Assembly (NCBI RefSeq): GCF_008727795.1
Contig: NZ_CP044222.1
Span: 496,001 to 560,000 of the forward strand
Length of the DNA: 64,000 nucleotides
Origin: Nitrincola iocasae
GTDB lineage: Bacteria > Pseudomonadota > Gammaproteobacteria > Pseudomonadales > Balneatricaceae
Direction: 5' to 3'
The notes under the pieces are model-generated. The model made no database searches. It saw nothing but the letters and a program-made list of their open reading frames with translations, and had not been told where the DNA came from. Made by a program: the position numbers and the translations under genes. Shown here piece by piece: positions 23,980-32,809 of this stretch (its first letter is position 1; every line of letters begins with the position of its first letter).

Positions 23980-25365
23980 ATGACAACTAAGGTACTGATC
24001 GTAGAAGATGATCTGGGATTGCGTGAAGCCTTGACTGACACTCTGGCACTTGAAGGTATCGCCTATGTGGAGGCGGGATCAGGTGAAGAGGCGTTGCAAT
24101 TGTTGAAAAGCCAGGTGGTTGATATGGTTATTTCTGACGTTAATATGCCCGGTATGGATGGTCATGCATTGTTGGCACAGATACGCCAGACCTATCCGAT
24201 GCTTCCGGTTGCGCTGATCACCGCTTATGGTCAGGTAGAGCGAGCCGTGGATGCGATACGTCAAGGGGCTGTCGATTATTTGATGAAACCCTTTGAGCCT
24301 TCGCAGCTTATCGAGCTGATTTTGCGCTATGCCGGTGGCGTTTTAGACGCTGGCACTGAGGTAGATCCGGTTGCGGTTGCTCCATCGAGTCAGCAACTAT
24401 TGCAGTTGGCTCGTCGGGTGGCGGTAACAGATTCGACTGTGTTGATTACCGGTGAGTCCGGAACGGGTAAGGAGGTGCTGGCGCGCTATATTCACACTCA
24501 CTCAGGTCGTGTGGATCGCCCCTTCGTGGCTATTAATTGCGCCGCTATTCCGGAAAGTATGTTGGAAGCCACCTTGTTCGGCCATGAAAAAGGGGCCTTT
24601 ACCGGCGCACTTCAAGCTGTACCTGGTAAGTTTGAACAAGCCAACGGTGGGACGTTGCTGTTGGATGAAATCAGCGAAATGGATCTTGGGCTACAGGCGA
24701 AATTATTACGGGTGCTTCAGGAGCAGGAAGTTGAGCGCATTGGTAGCCGTAAGTTGATTAAGTTGGACGTTAGAGTGTTGGCCACCAGCAATCGTGATTT
24801 GGTGCAGTGTGTGGCCGACCGCAGTTTCCGTGAAGATTTATATTATCGTTTGAATGTTTTTCCACTGCAATGGTTGCCTTTACGCGAACGGCCTGAAGAT
24901 ATCGTACCTTTGGCTCAGCGATTACTGCACTATCATTGCCACAAAATGCGCCGCAATCTGGTGAGTTTGTCGGAGACGGTTGCAACCGCTTTAACCTCAC
25001 ATCCATGGCCTGGTAATGTCAGAGAGCTGGACAACGTTATGCAACGAGCATTAATTCTGCAATCAGGCACACGCATTCAGCCAACCGATTTGCATCTTTT
25101 AGATTCCTCTATCAAACTGCAGGAGTCTGCAGTGATTGAGTCGCAATGGTCGGAGCCTCTTAAACAAGAGTCAGGTGCCGGCGTGTTGGATCAGGATCTG
25201 CGTCAGCATGAATATCAGATTATTGTTGAGGCGCTGGTAAGCTTTAAGGGGAGTCGCAAGCTTGCCGCCGAGCACTTGGGAATCAGTCCCCGTACTCTGC
25301 GCTATAAACTGGCAAAAATCAGGGAGCAGGGAATTGATCTGGAACAGGTGCTGGCTAGTAAGTGA
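23980..25365 (+). CDS. fleR: Flagellar response regulator FleR/FlrC
   Basis: FleR is the sigma-54-dependent activator of class III flagellar genes. The 461 residues comprise a receiver domain with Asp53 (VISDVNMPGMDGHALL) and Lys in LMKPFEP, an AAA+ domain with TGESGTGKE, LFGHEKGAFTGA and NGGTLLLDEISEM, and a C-terminal Fis-type helix-turn-helix (GSRKLAAEHLGISPRTLRYKLAKIRE). It is the last gene of fleQSR. It differs from NtrC and FleQ in this window by its DEISEM Walker B, which is typical of FleR/FlrC. No terminator is evident before acs. Confidence 0.95.
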   Translation: MTTKVLIVEDDLGLREALTDTLALEGIAYVEAGSGEEALQLLKSQVVDMVISDVNMPGMDGHALLAQIRQTYPMLPVALITAYGQVERAVDAIRQGAVDYLMKPFEPSQLIELILRYAGGVLDAGTEVDPVAVAPSSQQLLQLARRVAVTDSTVLITGESGTGKEVLARYIHTHSGRVDRPFVAINCAAIPESMLEATLFGHEKGAFTGALQAVPGKFEQANGGTLLLDEISEMDLGLQAKLLRVLQEQEVERIGSRKLIKLDVRVLATSNRDLVQCVADRSFREDLYYRLNVFPLQWLPLRERPEDIVPLAQRLLHYHCHKMRRNLVSLSETVATALTSHPWPGNVRELDNVMQRALILQSGTRIQPTDLHLLDSSIKLQESAVIESQWSEPLKQESGAGVLDQDLRQHEYQIIVEALVSFKGSRKLAAEHLGISPRTLRYKLAKIREQGIDLEQVLASK

Positions 25366-25556
25366 GTGCTCGCTCTTGTTGATCTATAGAACTAACGTAG
25401 CCCCCTTGATCAGACCAATGTCTAATTAAGAGGCATTCAAGGCTTCTGTATAAACGTAGTATCCATAATAAGAAATGCCTGAATGTATCGTTACCTCGCG
25501 TAATAATCCGGCGTGAGTATCAATAACAACAAATCCTAAGCGAAGGACGACAACCC

Positions 25557-27515
25557 ATGAGTCAAGAAAATCTTTTTCCGGTCAATCCGGAATTTGCTGC
25601 CAACGCACACATAGATAATGCCAAGTATCTGGCTATGTATGAGCAGTCCATCAGTGATCCAGAAGCCTTCTGGGGAGAGCAGGGTAAGCGCCTGGACTGG
25701 ATCAAACCTTACACTAAAGTTAAAAATACCTCATTTGATCCACACAATGTTTCTATCAAATGGTATGAAGACGGTACTCTCAACGTGTCTGCCAACTGTC
25801 TTGATCGTCACCTAGAGACACGTGGTGATCAGGTCGCAATCATCTGGGAAGGTGATAGCCCTGACGAAGACGAAAAGATAACCTATCGTGATTTGCATGA
25901 GCGTGTTTGCCGTTTTGCCAATGCTCTGAAAGCCCAGGGGGTTGGAAAAGGTGATGTGGTTACGCTGTATCTGCCGATGATCCCGGAAGCGGCTGTGGCC
26001 ATGCTGGCCTGTACCCGTATCGGTGCAATTCATTCTATTGTTTTTGGTGGTTTTTCACCGGAAGCGCTGGCAAGTCGTATTATTGGTGCCAAATCCAAGT
26101 TGGTGGTCACGTCTAACTACTCGCTACGCGGTGGCAAACAGGTTCCATTGAAAGCCAATGTTGATGTGGCCATCGATAAGCATGGTGCTAGTGAATATGC
26201 TAAATCAGTGGTGGTTGTTCAGCGCACCACTAAAGATGTCGCCTGGCATAGTGATCGCGACGTTTGGTATCACGAAGTCTGTGCGGCGGCATCAACTGAG
26301 TGTGCCCCTGAAGAGATGAATGCCGAAGATCCGATGTTCATTCTTTATACCTCCGGTTCAACCGGCCAGCCAAAAGGTCTGCAGCATACTACGGGTGGAT
26401 ATTTGGTTTACGCGGCCATGACCCATGAGTATGTGTTTGATTACCATGACGGAGATGTTTACTGGTGTACCGCCGATGTCGGCTGGGTAACGGGTCATTC
26501 CTATATTGTTTATGGCCCACTGGCTAATGGTGCAACAACGCTGATGTTTGAAGGGGTGCCAAACTATCCTGATTTCAGTCGTTTTGGTCGTGTTATTGAA
26601 AAGCACAAAGTTAATCAGTTCTATACCGCACCCACCGCCATACGTTCACTGATGCAGCAGGGTGAAGATGTTTTGGGCGATGCCGATCTGTCGAGCTTGA
26701 AACTGTTGGGGTCTGTGGGTGAGCCGATCAATCCTGAGGCCTGGACTTGGTACCATCGTATCTTTGGTCAAGGCAAGTGCCCGATTGTCGATAGCTGGTG
26801 GCAGACAGAAACCGGCGGCATTATGATAGTACCTCTGCCCGGTGCCACCGATTTGAAACCTGGGTCGGCAAGCCGTCCGTTCTTTGGTGTACAGCCCGCC
26901 CTGGTTGACAATGAAGGTAATGCTATTGAGGGCGCTGGTGATGGTAACCTGGTTATTGCTGACTCATGGCCAGGCCAGAGCCGGACTATCTTTGGTGACC
27001 ATGAGCGTTATGTGCAGACTTACTTCTCCACTTTTAAAGGCTACTACACCACGGGTGATGGTGCCCGTCGTGATGAAGATGGTTACTACTGGATTACCGG
27101 TCGTGTAGATGATGTGATCAACGTGTCCGGTCACCGTATGGGTACGGCTGAGGTTGAATCAGCGCTGGTTGCTCACCCGGCTGTTGCTGAAGCGGCTGTT
27201 GTCGGCTATCCGCATGAGCTGAAGGGGCAGGGAATTTATGTGTATGTCACCCTGCAGTCTGGCTTTGAAGAGTCCGAAGAGTTAATGAAGGAATTGCGAA
27301 ACTGGGTTCGTACTGAGATCGGACCGATCGCATCACCTGACCTGATTCAGTTTTCGCCAGGTATGCCGAAAACCCGCTCTGGTAAAATCATGCGCCGTAT
27401 TTTGCGCAAAATTGCAGAGGATGATTTCAGTGCCTTGGGTGATACTTCTACACTGGCCGATCCATCTGTAGTGGATGATCTGATTGAACATCGTATGAAC
27501 CGCAAAACAAGCTGA
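25557..27515 (+). CDS. acs: Acetyl-CoA synthetase
   Basis: Acs activates acetate to acetyl-CoA via acetyl-AMP in the cytosol. The 652-residue length matches the family. The adenylate-forming P-loop is YTSGSTGQPKG (residues ~263-273), with WWQTETGG in the core and YYTTGDGARRDEDGYYWITGR at the hinge. The acetylation-controlled Lys lies in PKTRSGKIMRR near the C terminus. A 191-base upstream gap contains an inverted repeat AGGCATT/AATGCCT (25431-25437/25474-25480), a possible regulator site. It is followed by a strong terminator and crbR. CrbS/CrbR control acs in Pseudomonas and Vibrio, and the linkage here fits. Confidence 0.97.
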   Translation: MSQENLFPVNPEFAANAHIDNAKYLAMYEQSISDPEAFWGEQGKRLDWIKPYTKVKNTSFDPHNVSIKWYEDGTLNVSANCLDRHLETRGDQVAIIWEGDSPDEDEKITYRDLHERVCRFANALKAQGVGKGDVVTLYLPMIPEAAVAMLACTRIGAIHSIVFGGFSPEALASRIIGAKSKLVVTSNYSLRGGKQVPLKANVDVAIDKHGASEYAKSVVVVQRTTKDVAWHSDRDVWYHEVCAAASTECAPEEMNAEDPMFILYTSGSTGQPKGLQHTTGGYLVYAAMTHEYVFDYHDGDVYWCTADVGWVTGHSYIVYGPLANGATTLMFEGVPNYPDFSRFGRVIEKHKVNQFYTAPTAIRSLMQQGEDVLGDADLSSLKLLGSVGEPINPEAWTWYHRIFGQGKCPIVDSWWQTETGGIMIVPLPGATDLKPGSASRPFFGVQPALVDNEGNAIEGAGDGNLVIADSWPGQSRTIFGDHERYVQTYFSTFKGYYTTGDGARRDEDGYYWITGRVDDVINVSGHRMGTAEVESALVAHPAVAEAAVVGYPHELKGQGIYVYVTLQSGFEESEELMKELRNWVRTEIGPIASPDLIQFSPGMPKTRSGKIMRRILRKIAEDDFSALGDTSTLADPSVVDDLIEHRMNRKTS

Positions 27516-27548
27516 AAAAATACCTGATTAGGTGTTTTTGTCCTGAAA

Positions 27549-27584
27549 ACTCCCCCCTGACTCAAGTCAGGGGGGAGTTTTGCA
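27549..27584 (+). terminator. Rho-independent terminator of acs
   Basis: ACTCCCCCCTGAC pairs perfectly with GTCAGGGGGGAGT around TCAA, with flanking A and T runs. It is a very stable stem 34 bases after the acs stop, so crbR is transcribed separately. Confidence 0.93.
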
Positions 27585-27641
27585 TTTAAAGAGATGCTAT
27601 TATGCGGTTCTGAAAAAAACTGGGGTCGGGGGAGACACACT

Positions 27642-28304
27642 ATGCAACTGGCACAGAAGGTTATAATCGCTGATGATCATCCGCTATTTCGCGCTGCATT
27701 GAAGCAGGCTGTCCTGCAGGCGGTTCCGGGCGTTGAAATTGTGGAAGCCGATTCATTAACTGCAGTGCAGACAGCAGCAGAGCAGCACGCAGATGCTGAT
27801 CTGATTCTGCTGGATATTCATATGCCTGGTGCGCAGGGCTTCTCAGGATTAGTATTCTTGCGTGGTCAGCACCCTTCGGTACCTGTCATCGTCGTTTCCG
27901 GCAGTGAAGAAGTGCACGTGATGAAGCGTGCAATGGATTATGGTGCGTCTGGCTTCATCCCGAAATCCTCACCACTTGAAACCATATCAGAAGCCATTTC
28001 TCAGGTTCTTCAAGGTGAAGAATGGTTACCACAAGACATCAGTGACAGCATGGATGAGTTGCCACAGGAAGATTATAAGTTTGCTAATGCAATTGCTTCA
28101 CTGACACCGCAGCAGTTTCGTGTTCTGACGATGCTGACAGAGGGGTTGCTGAACAAGCAAATTGCTTACGAATTAAATGTTTCTGAGGCCACTATCAAGG
28201 CGCATGTTACCGCTATTTTGCGCAAACTGGGCGTGCACAGCCGAACTCAGGCTGTTATAGCAGCCCAGCGTCTGGGCGTTGAACCGCCCAAAACCGATGT
28301 CTGA
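27642..28304 (+). CDS. crbR: LuxR-type response regulator CrbR
   Basis: A 220-residue response regulator. The receiver domain has Asp58 (LILLDIHMPGAQG), paired acidic residues IADDHP and a Lys in FIPKSS; a C-terminal GerE/LuxR helix-turn-helix follows (residues ~148-200, LTPQQFRVLTMLTEGLLNKQIA...SEATIKAHVTAIL). I set the start at the ATG at 27642, behind GGGGGAG; the upstream in-frame ATG at 27594 gives an unlikely Cys/Trp-containing extension. It is convergent with crbS, 8 bases apart, and follows acs. By family and context it is CrbR (ErdR/AgmR-like), which activates acs and acetate-uptake genes when phosphorylated by CrbS. Confidence 0.88.
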   Translation: MQLAQKVIIADDHPLFRAALKQAVLQAVPGVEIVEADSLTAVQTAAEQHADADLILLDIHMPGAQGFSGLVFLRGQHPSVPVIVVSGSEEVHVMKRAMDYGASGFIPKSSPLETISEAISQVLQGEEWLPQDISDSMDELPQEDYKFANAIASLTPQQFRVLTMLTEGLLNKQIAYELNVSEATIKAHVTAILRKLGVHSRTQAVIAAQRLGVEPPKTDV

Positions 28305-28312
28305 GCCTTTGC

Positions 28313-31300
28313 TTACTCTCGTGCCTGAGCAATCACCCGGTTGATCATGGCACGCAGGGCAGCCGGTCTGACCGGCTTGGTTAACAGCTGAACTGCTGCC
28401 ATCTCAATTTCTGTTTTGACCGCTTCAGTTCGGTCTGCAGTAATCACAATGCTCGGTACGGGATGCCGCCACAGAGGCTGCAGCTGCTCCAGTGCCATCA
28501 GTCCGGTATGGATATCACTTAAATGATAGTCCGCCAGGATGATGTCTGGAGTGAAACTTCGCTCCCGTATCTGCATTTCTGCTTCATCCGCACTCAGAGC
28601 CGTGAGTACTTCGCAGGACCAGCCTTTGAGCAAGGCCTGCATGCCCTCAAGGATTTTCGGTTCATTATCGATTACCAGGATGTGAATACCGTTTAAACCT
28701 TTGCTGCGAATCCAGCCGCGTTGTTCAGGCTTGTTGCGCACAGCCAGATCAGCCTGTCCTAGTGGTACCGTGACACTGAATACGGACCCTTTGCCTTGCC
28801 ATGAACGCACCGTTATTTCATGCCCGAGCATTCTGGCAATACGCTCGGTAATTGCCAGTCCAAGACCAAGGCCTTTTACCTGACTATGGCGTGGGTTATC
28901 AATGCGTTTGAATTCTTCAAATACCTCATTGATTTTGTCATCTGGGATACCAACCCCTGTATCCCAGACTTCTAACCTCAGAGATCGGCCGGCGCGGCGA
29001 GCTCCTAGCAGCACCTTGCCTGTCTGAGTGTAGCGCATGGCGTTGGAGAGAAAGTTCTGCAGGATACGACGCAGCAATGTAGGATCTGAATAAATAACCT
29101 GGTTACAGTTCACATGGCGAAAGTTTAATTGGCGCTCGCTGGCCAGAGCGGCAAACTCAGCCGACAAATTACTCATCAAGGTCGTTAATGCGAAGTGTCT
29201 GGGGTTGGCCTCCAGAGCGCCGGCATCGAGTTTGGATATATCCAGTAGGGTGGTGATGAGTTCTTCGGCGGCCCGGAGTGAGCCATCGAGGTTTTCTACC
29301 AATTGATTGACTTCCGGTTCATAGCTTTGCTGTGCCAGCGCTGAGGTGAAAAGGCGGGCGGCATTCAAGGGTTGTAGTAAGTCATGACTGGCGGCAGCCA
29401 GAAAGCGTGTTTTACCCAGGTTTGCGGCTTCGGCTTCTGATTTGGCTTGGCGTAGTTCATCTTCCATCAGTGCTCGTATAGTGTTTTCCTTGCGCAGATC
29501 CTTGTTGGCTACCGAAAGAGCCAGGGTGCGCTCACGTACACGATTCTCCAGATTTTCATTGGTTTCCTGCAGGGCAATTTCAGCATGCCGACGCTCGGTA
29601 ATATCCTGATAAAGGGTAAAGTAGCCCAATAGATCACCATGCTCGCCTTTGTGAGGAATGTAGGTTACTTCTGCAAAGCGGTCGCTGCCATCTCGCGTGG
29701 GCAGCCGGGTTTCAAAGCGTTGTCGCTCGCCCGCAAGCGCCTGATCGATATAATGGCGTCGGTATTCATATTCCTCTGCTGACAGTACTTTATAACAGGG
29801 CACCCCGGCAATCGAGTGGCGATCAAGGCCGAAGGTATCGGCATAGGCTTTATTGACGAACAGGTATTGTAACTGTGGATCAAGATAGGCGATCAGCACG
29901 GGTACATTGTCAGTATACACACGAATGTTCTGCTCGCTTTCCCGCAAGGCTTCTTCGATGCGTTTATGCTCGGTGATATCCATGTAGGTATTGACATAGC
30001 CACCATTGGGCATGGGATTGCCGCGTACCTCAAGTACTGTTCCATCGGGCCGCAGGCGTTCGTAGGAGTGCGGCTCCCGATCTTGTAGTAGACGCAATCG
30101 CATCTGCACATGAACCTCAGTGTCACCGCCGCCGTACTCTCCTCGGCTAGCATTATGTCGGAAAATATCTATGATCGGCCGTCCAATACAAACTAGGCCG
30201 TCGGGGTAATCAAACATTTCCACATAACGCTTGTTCCAGGCTACCAGCCGCAGATGCTGGTCAACCACGCTGATCCCCATACCGATATTTTCGATGGTGG
30301 ACTGCAGCAATGAGCGGTTAAATCGCAGTGCTTGTGACGCTTCGTCAACTATCGCAACGACATCACCAATCTGCATCTCTTTGCCGCGCAGGGTTGAATC
30401 CATAACAATGCGTGCCGAAGATGCACCGATAACACCGGCAAGCAGGCGTTCGGTATATTGAATCAGCTCCGAAGTCGCCTTGTCTCCACTGAGGGGGTAG
30501 GACTCACCCCGCTGTAATGAAAAACCGGTAAAGGCATGCTCGGTGCGCTGTGAACCGAGAAAACGTTCTGTCAGTGTTTGCAGATCACCGACAGTGACCT
30601 GTCCGAGCAGACGTGATTGATCTGACAGGTCTTTGTTGTAGGCATTGATAAATGCACTGGCCTGGATACGATCAACCAGTCGTCCAGAGGATAGCCGGGA
30701 AATAAGAATATAGAGAATCAGGTTGACTGATAGACTCCAAAATACCCCGTGTGTGAGTGGGTCCATACCCGAAAAACCGAACAGCGCCGTGGGATGGAGC
30801 CATTCTGAGTCATTCATCAGTGTAGAGGGGAGTAAGGTGTCCAGTACGGAGGGAATGACATTGGCATCACGCATGGTGGGCAACACCAACGTGTAGCACC
30901 AAAGAAACATGCCGGCACTCATGCCCGCCAGTACGCCGTGACGGGTAGCATTTTTCCAGTAAATACCCCCTACAATAGCGGGTAAAAACTGAATGGCGGC
31001 AACAAATGCCAGTAAGCCAAAAGAAGCTAGGGGACCGTGATCACCGAATACGCGGTAGTAGAAATAGGCCAGTAGCATCAGTCCAAGAATGGTGATGCGT
31101 CTGACGCGCAGCAGGAGTGCACCAAGATCTTTGGACTCTGACAGCTTCAGCCAACGAATACGCAGTAGTAGCGGCATGATGATGTCATTACATACCATGG
31201 TAGATAGAGTGATACTGGCGACAATAACCATACTGGTTGCGGCCGACAGTCCACCTATAAAAGCAAACATGGTGAGGTATTCCCAGCCAGCCGCACTGGG

Positions 31301-32275
31301 TAACATTAGTACGAAAGCATCCGCATCGGTATTGCTACCGGCAAAAATATCCAATCCAGCAACAGCAATGGGCAGCACAAACAGACCCAGCAGTATCAGG
31401 TAGAGAGGGAACAGCCATCGGGCGGTCAATAAGCTGCGGGGGTTGGTGTTTTCAACCACGGTAACATGGAATTGTCGAGGCAAGCAGATGACTGCTGCGC
31501 AGGCCAATAATATTTCTGTTAAAAAGCTGCCGGAAAAAGGTGTTTGAAAATTTGTATTGACGTGCAGCTGTTCTGAAACCGCAGACAGAGCATTAGCTGG
31601 CCCTTCGAAGATATAAAATACGACAAAAAAACCGACCGCCAGAAATGCGGTGAGCTTGATGACGGATTCAAAAGCGACAGCGAGCACCAGGCCTGGGTGA
31701 TGCTCTGTAGCATCGATATGACGTGTGCCGAATAGAATGCTGAAAGTGGCCATCAGTATGGCAACAAACAACGCCGTATCACTGCCTTTGCTGAGTGCTT
31801 CAGTTGCACCCGGGGCTATAGCGTTGTAACTGATGGCTACCGCCTTCAGTTGCAAGGCAATATAGGGCATGGTGCCGAGTACAGCAATAACTGTGACCAT
31901 GACCGCGAGGCTTTGGCTTTTTCCATAGCGGGAAGAGATAAAGTCGGCAATGGTGGTGATATTTTGTTGCTTGCTGACCAGAATGATTTTTTCAATCATG
32001 TGCCAGCCAAGAATGAACACGATGACCGGGCCGATATAAGTGGCCATAAACTCCCAGCCAGTCGTTGATGCCCTGCCCACGGCGCCGTAAAAGGTCCAGG
32101 ATGAGCAGTAAACGGCCAATGACAAGGAATAGACTACAGGGTGGCTGGCCCAGCGTTGTCCGGTGGCGCTTTTATCACCGTAGTAAGCAATTGCAAACAA
32201 CAGCATCAAGTAGGCAATAGAGATTAAAATGATGATCCAGCCGGACAGCATAGGGTTACCTGTAAATTCAATCAA
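28313..32275 (-). CDS. crbS: Transporter-domain hybrid histidine kinase CrbS
   Basis: A 1320-residue inner-membrane sensor. The first ~510 residues form a sodium:solute symporter (SLC5-like) domain of about 13 spans. A short linker leads to two or three PAS domains (roughly 600-890, including YVEMFDYPDGLVCIGRPI and NKAYADTFGLDRHS), a coiled coil (RERTLALSVANKDLRKENT), and the kinase core with His964 in AASHDLLQPLNAAR and ATPase boxes NFLSNAMRY, DTGVGIP and GLGLGLAI. A C-terminal receiver carries Asp1249 (IILADYHLS). This is the layout of CrbS/MxtR kinases, which couple acetate availability to acs expression. It is divergent from the DUF4212/symporter unit and convergent with crbR. Confidence 0.92.
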   Translation of the reverse strand: MIEFTGNPMLSGWIIILISIAYLMLLFAIAYYGDKSATGQRWASHPVVYSLSLAVYCSSWTFYGAVGRASTTGWEFMATYIGPVIVFILGWHMIEKIILVSKQQNITTIADFISSRYGKSQSLAVMVTVIAVLGTMPYIALQLKAVAISYNAIAPGATEALSKGSDTALFVAILMATFSILFGTRHIDATEHHPGLVLAVAFESVIKLTAFLAVGFFVVFYIFEGPANALSAVSEQLHVNTNFQTPFSGSFLTEILLACAAVICLPRQFHVTVVENTNPRSLLTARWLFPLYLILLGLFVLPIAVAGLDIFAGSNTDADAFVLMLPSAAGWEYLTMFAFIGGLSAATSMVIVASITLSTMVCNDIIMPLLLRIRWLKLSESKDLGALLLRVRRITILGLMLLAYFYYRVFGDHGPLASFGLLAFVAAIQFLPAIVGGIYWKNATRHGVLAGMSAGMFLWCYTLVLPTMRDANVIPSVLDTLLPSTLMNDSEWLHPTALFGFSGMDPLTHGVFWSLSVNLILYILISRLSSGRLVDRIQASAFINAYNKDLSDQSRLLGQVTVGDLQTLTERFLGSQRTEHAFTGFSLQRGESYPLSGDKATSELIQYTERLLAGVIGASSARIVMDSTLRGKEMQIGDVVAIVDEASQALRFNRSLLQSTIENIGMGISVVDQHLRLVAWNKRYVEMFDYPDGLVCIGRPIIDIFRHNASRGEYGGGDTEVHVQMRLRLLQDREPHSYERLRPDGTVLEVRGNPMPNGGYVNTYMDITEHKRIEEALRESEQNIRVYTDNVPVLIAYLDPQLQYLFVNKAYADTFGLDRHSIAGVPCYKVLSAEEYEYRRHYIDQALAGERQRFETRLPTRDGSDRFAEVTYIPHKGEHGDLLGYFTLYQDITERRHAEIALQETNENLENRVRERTLALSVANKDLRKENTIRALMEDELRQAKSEAEAANLGKTRFLAAASHDLLQPLNAARLFTSALAQQSYEPEVNQLVENLDGSLRAAEELITTLLDISKLDAGALEANPRHFALTTLMSNLSAEFAALASERQLNFRHVNCNQVIYSDPTLLRRILQNFLSNAMRYTQTGKVLLGARRAGRSLRLEVWDTGVGIPDDKINEVFEEFKRIDNPRHSQVKGLGLGLAITERIARMLGHEITVRSWQGKGSVFSVTVPLGQADLAVRNKPEQRGWIRSKGLNGIHILVIDNEPKILEGMQALLKGWSCEVLTALSADEAEMQIRERSFTPDIILADYHLSDIHTGLMALEQLQPLWRHPVPSIVITADRTEAVKTEIEMAAVQLLTKPVRPAALRAMINRVIAQARE

Positions 32276-32542
32276 TTTGGACTAGTGTAACGTCTTGTAC
32301 ATCGCAGCACATTCTTTGCAGGTTTGTTCTTATACTATTGTCCTGTAAAGCAAAAGATAGTGGCGTTAGCTAAACGGTTAGTTTTGTGATCAATGCATTG
32401 ATATAAAACAATAAAATTTTAAAAATAGCTTGCTGCTATGTCATGTTCATACTAAAGTCGGGGCTTCTATTCCACTGATTAATTTTGCAAGATTGTCCTT
32501 GGTAATTTCTCAACTCCAATAACAAAAAAATGGAGAGTAACT
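32276..32542. promoter_or_regulatory. crbS / symporter divergent control region
   Basis: This 267-base AT-rich gap should hold the promoters for crbS (leftwards) and the DUF4212-symporter operon (rightwards). It contains the 14-base perfect palindrome ATCAATGCATTGAT (32389-32402), preceded by TTTTGTG so that the left part reads TGTGATC, weakly CRP-like. No gene is seen in it. Confidence 0.5.
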
Positions 32543-32803
32543 ATGGCAGATGAAAAATCTAATGCCGGCGCGTACTGGTCAGCGAATCTTCGCCTGATCT
32601 TCGGGAGTCTGTTTGTCTGGGCTCTTGTTTCTTATGGCTTTGCAATCCTATTACGTCCTCTCTTGGCGGGTATCCCCATCGGCGGCACGGACTTGGGTTT
32701 CTGGTTTGCTCAACAAGGTTCGATCATCGTATTCATCGCGATCATTTTCCACTATGCGTGGAGAATGAACAAGCTGGATAAAGAATTTGGTCTCGAGGAG
32801 TAA
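32543..32803 (+). CDS. DUF4212 sodium:substrate symporter small subunit
   Basis: An 86-residue inner-membrane protein with two hydrophobic spans (residues ~15-42 and ~52-70). It matches the small-subunit family of the VC_2705-type solute:sodium symporters, with YWSANLRLIFGSLFVWALVSYG at the N terminus and WRMNKLDKEFGLEE at the C terminus. The ATG follows TGGAGAG. It lies 6 bases before the large symporter gene, its usual partner. It has no known enzymatic activity and is likely needed for assembly or function of the transporter. Confidence 0.92.
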   Translation: MADEKSNAGAYWSANLRLIFGSLFVWALVSYGFAILLRPLLAGIPIGGTDLGFWFAQQGSIIVFIAIIFHYAWRMNKLDKEFGLEE

Positions 32804-32809
32804 GCCGGT

